This document shows, piece after piece, positions 1-5,284 of a stretch of 5,284 nt of DNA. The translations under genes and the position numbers were made by a program. This DNA is from Desulfobulbaceae bacterium (GTDB lineage Bacteria; Desulfobacterota; Desulfobulbia; Desulfobulbales; Desulfobulbaceae), in NCBI GenBank assembly GCA_011322715.1, contig DRLX01000205.1, positions 1 to 5,284 of the forward strand, written 5' to 3'. Below the pieces are notes generated by a model. That model worked only from the letters and a program-made list of their open reading frames with translations. It ran no database searches and was not told the DNA's origin. Each line of letters starts with the position of its first letter. Position 1 is the first letter of the stretch.

Positions 1-1052
1 ACCGAGTTGCAGTAGGGAAAGTCTTTGTCATCATCTTTGGCACCGGGACTTTGCACAAAGGCAACCTTTGCCGGAACCTTACCTTCCTTGGCAAGTTTTT
101 CAAATTCAGCATTGGTGACGACGTTTTTCAATTTACCATATCCAAGATGCTCAAATTCAGAGACATCGGCTGGACGCCATCCGGTAGCGAGAACAACCGC
201 ACCGAACATTTCTCCATCAGGATTAAGTTCAGTGTATGGTTTTAAACCGGCATTTGGATCTTCCATCTCTCCTTTCTCAATGAGATCCTGCTCATCAACG
301 CCAACCTTCGCCGGAGCGTCCCATTCGGTTTTCGTACCTGCGGCTTTGATCGTCACATTAAACTCACCGGGAGCGCCACCAATTCGGGCAACTTCACTGC
401 CTGTTTTGACGGTAATATTCGCATCCGCCTCAACATCGGCAATCATCTGCTCGATATTTGGTTCTTCCAGATCGGAATAGGGGTATTTGGTCGGAAACAT
501 TTTCCGCCAGCCAAGAGCCTTACCGCCTATAGCGGCTTCTTTCTCAACAATAGTCGCCTTGTATCCTGCTTTACTGGCCTCAAGGGCTGCGGTAATTCCT
601 GCTATACCACCACCCATTACAAGAATATTTTTATTAATGGTTTCCAGTTTGTAGGGTTCAGGCAGTTCACTTTTCTGCGCCCGGGTAACGGCCATACGAA
701 CATAATCTTCACCCAACTCCTGCAGAAACTCATCAACACCTTCTTCTTCACGTTCGGTGTCGGCGGTCCAGGCAACTTGTTCACGCAGATTGCCGCGAAC
801 GGTCATTATACCTTCACCAAAGCTGAATTCTTCCTGCATAACCCTCGGGGAGCAGGCACAGACAATGACCGAATTAACTCCGTTATCCGCTATATCTTTT
901 TTAATCAGGGCACGCCCTTCAGCGCCGCAAAGGCAGGAATGATCCTGCATTTCAGCACCGGCCTCAGAGGCTGCTGATTTTAACCCATCAACATCCAGGA
1001 CGTCGCCAATGCCACAACCAGTACAGAGATATGCACCATATACTTTATCCAT
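1..1052 (-). CDS. qmoB: QmoB, HdrA-like flavoprotein subunit of the quinone-interacting oxidoreductase (3' part missing)
   Basis: The first 350 codons are present; the frame is still open at the left edge, so the product is truncated by the window and not by mutation. Family members are about twice this long and end in an MvhD-like iron-sulfur domain, which would lie outside. Seen here: an N-terminal CTGCG (Cys10, Cys13), further cysteines at 40, 42, 65 and 67 (the last in a CSPR motif typical of HdrA proteins), a dinucleotide-binding GGGIAG at 147-152 followed by VEK at 169-171 and IGGKA near 175-179, and an ATGW segment at 289-292. This is the FAD-binding HdrA fold. The family's role is electron transfer between AprBA and menaquinone at the cytoplasmic face of the membrane, with QmoA and QmoC. 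The start is fixed by an AGGAGG site 7 bases upstream that overlaps the qmoA stop codon. Identity is confident from order and motifs. Confidence 0.96.
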   Translation of the reverse strand, partial: MDKVYGAYLCTGCGIGDVLDVDGLKSAASEAGAEMQDHSCLCGAEGRALIKKDIADNGVNSVIVCACSPRVMQEEFSFGEGIMTVRGNLREQVAWTADTEREEEGVDEFLQELGEDYVRMAVTRAQKSELPEPYKLETINKNILVMGGGIAGITAALEASKAGYKATIVEKEAAIGGKALGWRKMFPTKYPYSDLEEPNIEQMIADVEADANITVKTGSEVARIGGAPGEFNVTIKAAGTKTEWDAPAKVGVDEQDLIEKGEMEDPNAGLKPYTELNPDGEMFGAVVLATGWRPADVSEFEHLGYGKLKNVVTNAEFEKLAKEGKVPAKVAFVQSPGAKDDDKDFPYCNS

Positions 1053-1059
1053 TGACTCT

Positions 1060-1065
1060 CCTCCT
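1060..1065 (-). promoter_or_regulatory. qmoB Shine-Dalgarno site overlapping the qmoA stop codon
   Basis: The minus strand reads TAGGAGGAGAGTCA directly before the qmoB ATG. The qmoA stop TAG (1066-1064) shares bases with the AGGAGG site (1065-1060), which sits 7 bases from the start. Ribosomes ending qmoA therefore stop on the qmoB initiation site. This indicates translational coupling and an equal supply of QmoA and QmoB, and it fixes the qmoB start. Confidence 0.85.
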
Positions 1066-2317
1066 ACCGTCCAATCTGAATTGCTTTAAGGGCAGCAGCT
1101 GTAGATGATTGGCCACTGGTATACACATCAACGGCAGATTTTGCGCAACCGGCGCCAATCATACCGTTTTCAGGCTCGGAAACAACAAAGCCGTTTCCAT
1201 CCATATTTACGCCAAGGGCCTTACCGGCTTCACCAAGAGCCGGCTGCATACCGGTAGCCAGTATGCACATGTCAACTTTCTGCTGAATTTTATTCCCGGT
1301 CAGGGCATTCTCAGCCACAAGAGTCACGCCGCCGTCTTCCTCGGCAATAATATCTGCAACCTTGCCCTTGATAAATTCGGTATTCTCATCATTCATCAAT
1401 TTTTCGCGGAAATGCTCATACTTGCCCGGTGTTCTCAGGTCAATGTAAAAGACATAAATCTTTGCTTCCGGATAGCGCTCACGGATATAGGTGATCTGTT
1501 TGAAAGTCGCCATGCAGCAAATATAGGAACAATGCGCAAGATGATTTTCATCGCGGGACCCGGCACACTGAACAAAGGCAAATGATTCCGGTTCTTTGTC
1601 ATCACCGGGACGGAGAATCTTTCCACCTGTCGGACCATTGTCCGAAGCCATACGCTCCATCATCATATTGGTAATGATAGCCGATGACGACTCTGGTTTA
1701 AGGTTATCAAGTTTCTTATAATCATAAGGATTCCAGCCGGTAGACCAAATAATTGAAGCAACATTGATCGTAAAGGTCTTGGCCTGCATTTCCGTTTCTA
1801 TTGCGTCATACTTACAGGCGCTTTTAATGGCGGAAAGACACTCATCGGAACAGGCTTCTTTGTCGAGAACGAAACGACGGGGAAAGGCCATCTCGTGCGG
1901 CAATCGAATAGCCTTGCACTTATCCATATTAAAATTGAATGGATTGTCGATTTCATCGGTACAGGCGGCTTCACAGTCTCCGCATGCCGTACAATTGGAA
2001 TTGACGTAGCGGGGAGCAGTTTCAAGGGTAACCTCAAAATTGCCGGGACCACCTGAAACCGACTTCACGGTCGTCATGGTGTAGGGTCGGATTTTGCGAT
2101 TGTCTTTAATTCTCTTGAAGTTAATTTCCAAGCCACATGTCGGGGGACAAAGTTTTGGGAAATACTGGTTGAGCTGGGCAACGCGGCCACCGAAATACGG
2201 ATTTTTGTCGATCAGAAAAACATCATTGCCGACTTCCGCTGCTTCCAAAGCAGCGGTTAGACCACTGATACCACCACCCACAACCAGTACCGCACCATTT
2301 CCTGCAGTGTCACTCAT
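1064..2317 (-). CDS. qmoA: QmoA, HdrA-like FAD subunit of the quinone-interacting membrane-bound oxidoreductase
   Basis: A 417-residue flavoprotein of the HdrA family, about the usual QmoA length (around 410). Seen in the sequence: an N-terminal dinucleotide-binding motif VLVVGGGISG (10-19), the acidic end of the fold LIDK (35-38), an FGGR segment (42-45), CPPTCG (57-62), a ferredoxin-like CxxCxxCxxxC (Cys109, 112, 115, 119) followed by scattered Cys134, 156, 160 and 168, the HdrA signature QCAGSRDE (250-257) with a CSYICC cluster (263-268), and the FAD-binding ATG (354-356). There is no signal peptide or membrane segment. In the family, QmoA works with QmoB and membrane-bound QmoC to move electrons between menaquinone and AprBA. 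The start has a GGAGGT site at 2328-2323, 5 bases upstream. It lies 185 bases after aprA, behind a terminator, and is coupled to qmoB. Its identity rests on this context plus the motifs; HdrA paralogues are the only real alternative. Confidence 0.96.
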   Translation of the reverse strand: MSDTAGNGAVLVVGGGISGLTAALEAAEVGNDVFLIDKNPYFGGRVAQLNQYFPKLCPPTCGLEINFKRIKDNRKIRPYTMTTVKSVSGGPGNFEVTLETAPRYVNSNCTACGDCEAACTDEIDNPFNFNMDKCKAIRLPHEMAFPRRFVLDKEACSDECLSAIKSACKYDAIETEMQAKTFTINVASIIWSTGWNPYDYKKLDNLKPESSSAIITNMMMERMASDNGPTGGKILRPGDDKEPESFAFVQCAGSRDENHLAHCSYICCMATFKQITYIRERYPEAKIYVFYIDLRTPGKYEHFREKLMNDENTEFIKGKVADIIAEEDGGVTLVAENALTGNKIQQKVDMCILATGMQPALGEAGKALGVNMDGNGFVVSEPENGMIGAGCAKSAVDVYTSGQSSTAAALKAIQIGR

Positions 2318-2379
2318 GCCTAACCTCCATTACTGCTGGTATTGATGAAAAGGTTGATTTCTGGTTCAATTGACGCGCA

Positions 2380-2407
2380 AACATAGCATTTTTCCACGTC
2401 AACTCAA
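2380..2407 (-). promoter_or_regulatory. possible promoter for qmoAB
   Basis: On the minus strand TTGAGT (2407-2402) lies 16 bases before TATGTT (2385-2380), a fair sigma70-like pair placed between the aprA terminator and the qmoA ribosome-binding site. It would give a leader of roughly 55 bases. The boxes are imperfect, so this is a candidate only; the strong terminator just upstream makes some promoter here plausible. Confidence 0.3.
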
Positions 2408-2430
2408 ACAAAAACCTGAACAGTTTATAG

Positions 2431-2467
2431 AAAAAATCTCCAGGCCCCACAAAGGGGCCTGGAGATT
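2431..2467 (-). terminator. intrinsic terminator after aprA
   Basis: A perfect 14-base-pair inverted repeat has arms 2454-2467 and 2435-2448 and a 5-base loop. It contains a GC-rich GGCCCC/GGGGCC core and is followed on the minus strand by a run of T (2436-2431; the first two T's belong to the stem). It starts 35 bases past the aprA stop. On the plus strand no T-run follows the stem, so it acts only in the direction of aprBA transcription. Confidence 0.92.
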
Positions 2468-2476
2468 CCATTGACA

Positions 2477-2492
2477 ATCATCAAAAGATGAT
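2477..2492 (-). other. small hairpin between the aprA stop and the terminator
   Basis: ATCATC and GATGAT form a perfect 6-base-pair stem around a TTTT loop on the minus strand, 10 bases past the aprA stop and 9 bases before the terminator stem. It has no following T-run of its own. It could help shield the aprBA mRNA 3' end, or it may be chance. Confidence 0.4.
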
Positions 2493-2502
2493 CCCTGTCA
2501 TT

Positions 2503-4515
2503 TTACAGCCAGGGGTCGGTCTCGATGATGTTGATACATTCAACCTTCTCACACTTCCACTCACCTGCTTTCGGATCATAGGTGGAGTTGACGAAACACT
2601 TCCAGTTCTCATCGTCACAAGTCGGGAAGTCGGAACGATAGTAGAAGCCCGGATAGCGGGATTCTTCTCGGAACTGGATGTGGCGAATATGAGCCTCAAC
2701 ACACCAGATACGGTGATAGTTCTCCCAAGCACGGAGGAGCTCATGCAGATCGCCAGCAGCCATTTTCTCGGCATCTTCACGGAGCAGCTGGAGCAGATCC
2801 ATGCAGATTCCAAGCAGTTTACCGGAGGTCATGTAATAGGTTGCAACACCTCCACCATACTCATCGGTGGCCTTCATCAGACGCATCATCAAACCTGCAG
2901 GTTTAACGTAATTGGGGTTAACGTCCTGATGGGTTGTTGCGCCGACATGCTCGTGGTACAGCTTAACGGGTGCATAAATCTCATCAGCCAGTTCCTGTGC
3001 GGATTGAGCGATTTCAGGGGTATGAGATTTATCACGACAGTACTTGACCATCTGCTTGGCAACAATACGACCCTCGGCATGGGAACCGGAGGAGAACTTA
3101 TGACCGGATGCGCCAACGCCGTCACCGGCGGTGAACAGACCGTCAACCGTCGTCATACGGTTGTAGCCCCATTTATACTGATGAGCACGGGTACCATCAA
3201 CGGTCGGAACCCAGTCTTCATCAGGTCCGGAAGTCCAGATACCACAACAACCTGAATGGGATCCCAGCATGTAGGGTTCAGTCGGCATAATTTCAGAACC
3301 TGTTTTTTCAGGCTCGATATTGGCACCAGCCCACAGACCGGCCTGACCAACCGACATATCAAGAAAATCTTCCCAAGCTTCTGACTCAAGATGTTTCCAG
3401 AATTTTTTAACTTCCTTCTCATCCATGCCTGCTGCACGTTTTTCTTCAAGGAAGGCATTCAGAGCGACATCGGTAGCCATGTAAATCGGGCCACGTCCTT
3501 CTTTAAACTCATTAACCATCAGATGGTTACGCAGACAGGTGGGGGTAACAGCGGAAGCGCCATAAGGCATATAGTTCTTAAGCTCTTCTTTGGCGGCATC
3601 GGATCCGGCATAGAACTCGCCCAGACCATTCTGTACTTTAGCCTTGAACAGCAGGAACCATGCACCGACAGGACCGTAACCGTCTTTAAAACGGGCAGGG
3701 GTGAAACGATTTTCCATCATGGTCAGCGTAGCACCAACCTGGGCACACATGGTGTAGGTGGAACCGGCATTCCATACCGGATACCAGGCACGGCCTTTAC
3801 CTTCACCGGTGGACCGGGGACGGAAGATATTAACTGCGCCGCCACAGGCAACCAGAGCCGCCTTGCAGGTAAAGATATGAACTTTGTTTTCACGAACCGA
3901 GAAACCGACAGCACCGGCAATGGTGTTGTCCAGGTTTTTGTCAAGCAGCATCTTAACGATAAAGATACGCTCCATACAGTTCTCTTCGCCCAGAGCCTTT
4001 TTGGCAGGCTCGGCAACGATGCACTTATAAGACTCGCCGTTGATCATGATCTGCCACTTACCGGTGCGTACCGGGGTGCCGCCTTCGCGCAGGGTCGGAG
4101 CAGGCTTGGCGCCGTCCAGATTGTTACCGTCGGCATCTTTTTTCCATACCGGCAGGCCCCACTCTTCAAACAGCTTAACGGACTCATCAACGTGGCGACC
4201 AAGGTCATAAATAAGGTCTTCACGAACAACGCCCATCAGGTCGTTACGAACCATCTTGACGTAGTCTTCAATGGCGTTCTCGCCAATGTAGGTGTTAATA
4301 GCGGAAAGGCCCTGAGCAACAGCGCCGGAACGCTCCATAGAAGCCTTGTCAACCAGAATAATTTTCAGACTGTCGTCAGCCCATTTTTTAATCTCAAATG
4401 CGGTGCCGCAAGCAGCCATACCACCACCAACGATCAGCACATCACAGCTGTGCTCAACAACTTCCGGATCGACAACGGCAGCAATTTCACCTCTCGGCTT
4501 ATTCGGTAATGCCAT
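2503..4515 (-). CDS. aprA: AprA, adenylylsulfate reductase alpha subunit (FAD, catalytic)
   Basis: A 670-residue catalytic subunit of dissimilatory APS reductase, from the fumarate reductase/succinate dehydrogenase flavoprotein family. It reversibly reduces APS to sulfite and AMP in the cytoplasm, taking electrons from AprB. Seen: the FAD-binding VLIVGGGMAACG (26-37), VDKASMERSGA (55-65) and AQGLSAIN (67-74). Asn74 matches the Asn74 known from the Archaeoglobus fulgidus structure. By inferred alignment, Glu144, Trp244, Arg275, Leu288, Arg329 and His420 (in GSHSGCCG) correspond to the FAD- and substrate-site Glu141, Trp234, Arg265, Leu278, Arg317 and His398. The second FAD segment, TAGDGVGASGHKFSSGSHAEG, spans 462-482. 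The C-terminal family segment RHIQFREESRYPGFYYR is present. Length is normal to slightly long and no key residue is missing. It is 65 bases downstream of aprB with an AGGAGA site at 4528-4523. Long open frames antisense to it reflect strong codon bias, as expected of a very highly expressed gene. Recognition is certain at family level. Confidence 0.99.
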   Translation of the reverse strand: MALPNKPRGEIAAVVDPEVVEHSCDVLIVGGGMAACGTAFEIKKWADDSLKIILVDKASMERSGAVAQGLSAINTYIGENAIEDYVKMVRNDLMGVVREDLIYDLGRHVDESVKLFEEWGLPVWKKDADGNNLDGAKPAPTLREGGTPVRTGKWQIMINGESYKCIVAEPAKKALGEENCMERIFIVKMLLDKNLDNTIAGAVGFSVRENKVHIFTCKAALVACGGAVNIFRPRSTGEGKGRAWYPVWNAGSTYTMCAQVGATLTMMENRFTPARFKDGYGPVGAWFLLFKAKVQNGLGEFYAGSDAAKEELKNYMPYGASAVTPTCLRNHLMVNEFKEGRGPIYMATDVALNAFLEEKRAAGMDEKEVKKFWKHLESEAWEDFLDMSVGQAGLWAGANIEPEKTGSEIMPTEPYMLGSHSGCCGIWTSGPDEDWVPTVDGTRAHQYKWGYNRMTTVDGLFTAGDGVGASGHKFSSGSHAEGRIVAKQMVKYCRDKSHTPEIAQSAQELADEIYAPVKLYHEHVGATTHQDVNPNYVKPAGLMMRLMKATDEYGGGVATYYMTSGKLLGICMDLLQLLREDAEKMAAGDLHELLRAWENYHRIWCVEAHIRHIQFREESRYPGFYYRSDFPTCDDENWKCFVNSTYDPKAGEWKCEKVECINIIETDPWL

Positions 4516-4518
4516 ATT

Positions 4519-4549
4519 TCTATCTCCTAATATAGTTTTTTAGAATAGA
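4519..4549 (-). promoter_or_regulatory. aprA Shine-Dalgarno site inside a possible weak stem
   Basis: The AGGAGA ribosome-binding site of aprA (4528-4523) lies 7 bases before the ATG. The stretch TTAGGAGATAGA (4530-4519) can pair with TCTATTCTAA (4549-4540) around a 9-base loop, giving ten pairs with two bulged G's, nearly all A-U. The structure would cover the ribosome-binding site but is weak. The Shine-Dalgarno call is firm; the stem is a hypothesis. Confidence 0.45.
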
Positions 4550-4580
4550 TTTTCCTGCTCAATCACTCAACCATAGACCA

Positions 4581-5006
4581 TTAGGCCAATTTAGTGGGAC
4601 TAGGCAGATCACTCTCGAGAAGCAGGCACTCGTCGTCCAGGTTTGCACCCTTCTCACCGGCATACTCATTGGCAGCACCTTCAGCAGTTGTCCGAATCGG
4701 AAACTTGAAGCGCTTTACGTTTCCATTGCGGAACTTAACAGTCCACATAATGGAATCAGAAGAACGCATGGGATGCACCTGACCACCCAACGGCACAAAG
4801 TCATCATAACCACGCACAAAAATCGCACCCTGGGGACAGATCTTCACGCAGGAGTAACACTCCCAGCATGCATCCGGTTCCTGATTGTAAGCTCTCATCT
4901 CCTCAACGTTGAGAACCATCAGATCGTTCGGACAGATGTACATGCAGGCCGTCTTGTCACCGCCCTTACAACCATCACATTTTGAAGGATCTACGTAACT
5001 TGGCAT
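4581..5006 (-). CDS. aprB: AprB, adenylylsulfate reductase beta subunit (two [4Fe-4S] clusters)
   Basis: A 141-residue ferredoxin-type subunit that carries electrons between Qmo and the FAD of AprA. Two cluster motifs are visible: Cys10, Cys13, Cys21 and Cys25 (with the insertion between second and third cysteine that marks AprB), and Cys47, Cys50, Cys53 and Cys57 in the form CWECYSCVKICP. Trp48, known in the A. fulgidus enzyme to lie on the electron path to FAD, is present at the same number. Residues 58-103 form the family's beta-rich segment, and the rest is the tail that wraps AprA in known structures. The protein is somewhat shorter than the roughly 150-residue archaeal and roughly 165-residue Desulfovibrio homologues as I recall them; the difference lies at the C-terminus. 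The start is supported by GGAGGT at 5018-5013, 6 bases upstream. It is the first recognisable gene of the transcription unit, preceded by a long leader. Identity is certain. Confidence 0.98.
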   Translation of the reverse strand: MPSYVDPSKCDGCKGGDKTACMYICPNDLMVLNVEEMRAYNQEPDACWECYSCVKICPQGAIFVRGYDDFVPLGGQVHPMRSSDSIMWTVKFRNGNVKRFKFPIRTTAEGAANEYAGEKGANLDDECLLLESDLPSPTKLA

Positions 5007-5092
5007 TAAACTACCTCCTCACTTGGATTTTCCTTTATGACACCGCTCATGCGGCACCAATTAACCTCAGCTTCTGCAGCACGGTCAGCCAC
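5006..5092 (-). other. small open frame in the aprB leader, stop overlapping the aprB start
   Basis: A 28-codon frame opens at a GTG (5092), has an internal ATG at 5050 (14 codons) and ends with TAA at 5008-5006, sharing one base with the aprB ATG in a TAATG arrangement. The GTG has no spaced ribosome-binding site; the ATG has only a distant GAGG (5068-5065, 14 bases away). I recognise no homologue. It could be a coupled leader peptide, or chance, which is the more likely case for a frame this short. Confidence 0.15.
5039..5058 (-). other. hairpin in the aprB leader
   Basis: The transcript can form an 8-base-pair stem (GGUGCCGC with GCGGUGUC, three of the pairs G-U) closed by the tetraloop AUGA. 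It ends about 20 bases before the aprB Shine-Dalgarno site. The loop contains the internal ATG of the small leader frame. It could be a 5' mRNA stability or translation element; no known riboswitch class is recognisable. Confidence 0.3.
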
Positions 5093-5146
5093 CCTGTAAA
5101 CTTACAAGTACGACATCGTAAGCAACCGACTCACCGACCGTCAGCT

Positions 5147-5172
5147 AAAAAGAGTAACTATTTGTTATCCTT
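5147..5172 (-). other. weak hairpin with U-run in the aprB leader
   Basis: On the minus strand AAGGATAAC (5172-5164) pairs with GTTACTCTT (5158-5150) around a 5-base loop, with one mismatch and one G-U pair, and runs into five T's (5151-5147). It resembles a poor intrinsic terminator or attenuator. The stem is AT-rich and unlikely to be strong, so it may have no function. Confidence 0.2.
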
Positions 5173-5239
5173 AGCCTTTTTAAATTATTTCCCGGCCAAT
5201 GAAAAAATGAACAATCACTCATTTACAACCGACTGAAAC

Positions 5240-5267
5240 ATTTAATTTGTAAGCCGGTCAATGTCAA
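5240..5267 (-). promoter_or_regulatory. likely sigma70-type promoter of aprBA
   Basis: A perfect TTGACA (5267-5262) is followed after 16 bases by TTAAAT (5245-5240), or after 17 by TAAATG. The -35 box is excellent and the -10 box mediocre, in an AT-rich stretch. Transcription would begin near 5233, giving an aprB leader of about 225 bases. A second TTGAC follows immediately (5261-5257), so a regulator site may overlap the promoter. An additional promoter upstream of the window cannot be excluded. Confidence 0.45.
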
Positions 5268-5284
5268 GCAAAATCGACAGGCAA

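Noticed and set aside
25..480. A 151-codon plus-strand frame at the left end
   Set aside because: The minus strand here encodes clear HdrA-like QmoB sequence that continues to the window edge, so this is its antisense shadow.
2488..3255. A 255-codon plus-strand frame across the 3' end of aprA and the spacer
   Set aside because: It is antisense to aprA for nearly all its length, has no recognisable protein features, and starts inside the small hairpin after aprA.
3391..4509. A 372-codon open frame on the plus strand opposite aprA
   Set aside because: It is wholly antisense to an unmistakable aprA, its translation matches no family I know, and it has no credible ribosome-binding site. Strong codon bias in aprA leaves few antisense stops, which explains the length.
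5103..5117. A four-codon ATG frame (M-S-Y-L) in the aprB leader as an attenuation peptide
   Set aside because: It has no Shine-Dalgarno site and no run of regulatory codons, and a frame this short is expected by chance.
5081..5145. ACGGTC and GACCGT copies in the aprB leader as an operator pair
   Set aside because: Only six bases match over a wide gap with no symmetric extension; this is expected by chance.
4982..5236. An 84-codon plus-strand frame across the aprB leader
   Set aside because: It overlaps the start of aprB and the leader, has no ribosome-binding site, and its composition looks like translated non-coding DNA.
1..5284. CRISPR array, insertion sequence, tRNA or a novel defence or mobile system
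   Set aside because: I found no regular repeat-spacer pattern, transposase-like protein, terminal inverted repeat or tRNA-like fold. The coding sequence is fully accounted for by apr and qmo genes.

Overview
The window is a dissimilatory sulfur-metabolism locus, read entirely from the minus strand: aprB, aprA, qmoA and the first 350 codons of qmoB. qmoB runs off the left edge, and qmoC would be expected beyond it. The products are adenylylsulfate (APS) reductase, AprBA, and the membrane-associated complex that exchanges electrons between it and menaquinone, Qmo. The gene set, the order aprB-aprA-qmoA-qmoB, the moderate base composition and the protein sequences suggest a sulfate-reducing or related bacterium of the Desulfobacterota. 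My best guess is the Desulfobulbales, but this rests on memory of the families, not on a search.

Layout, right to left in transcription order. Positions 5284-5007 hold no conventional gene. They form a long leader with a likely sigma70-type promoter (TTGACA at 5267-5262), a weak hairpin with a U-run, a small open frame whose stop overlaps the aprB start, and a strong Shine-Dalgarno site. aprB (5006-4581) is followed after 65 bases by aprA (4515-2503). The 185 bases between aprA and qmoA contain two hairpins, the second being a textbook intrinsic terminator, and then a possible promoter. qmoA (2317-1064) and qmoB (from 1052 leftward) are tightly coupled: the qmoA stop codon lies inside the qmoB Shine-Dalgarno site.

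How it works: AprB carries two [4Fe-4S] clusters and passes electrons to the FAD of AprA, where APS is reduced to sulfite and AMP. The reaction is reversible. QmoA and QmoB are HdrA-like flavoproteins that, with the membrane subunit QmoC, link this reaction to the quinone pool. The terminator after aprA suggests that aprBA is made in larger amounts than qmo, with qmo expressed by readthrough or from its own promoter.

I see no tRNA or rRNA gene, insertion sequence, CRISPR array or plus-strand gene. The protein-coding content is well-known core metabolism. What merits a second look lies mainly in the non-coding stretches: the aprB leader, the stem over the aprA ribosome-binding site, and TTGAC-type sites shared by the two upstream regions.
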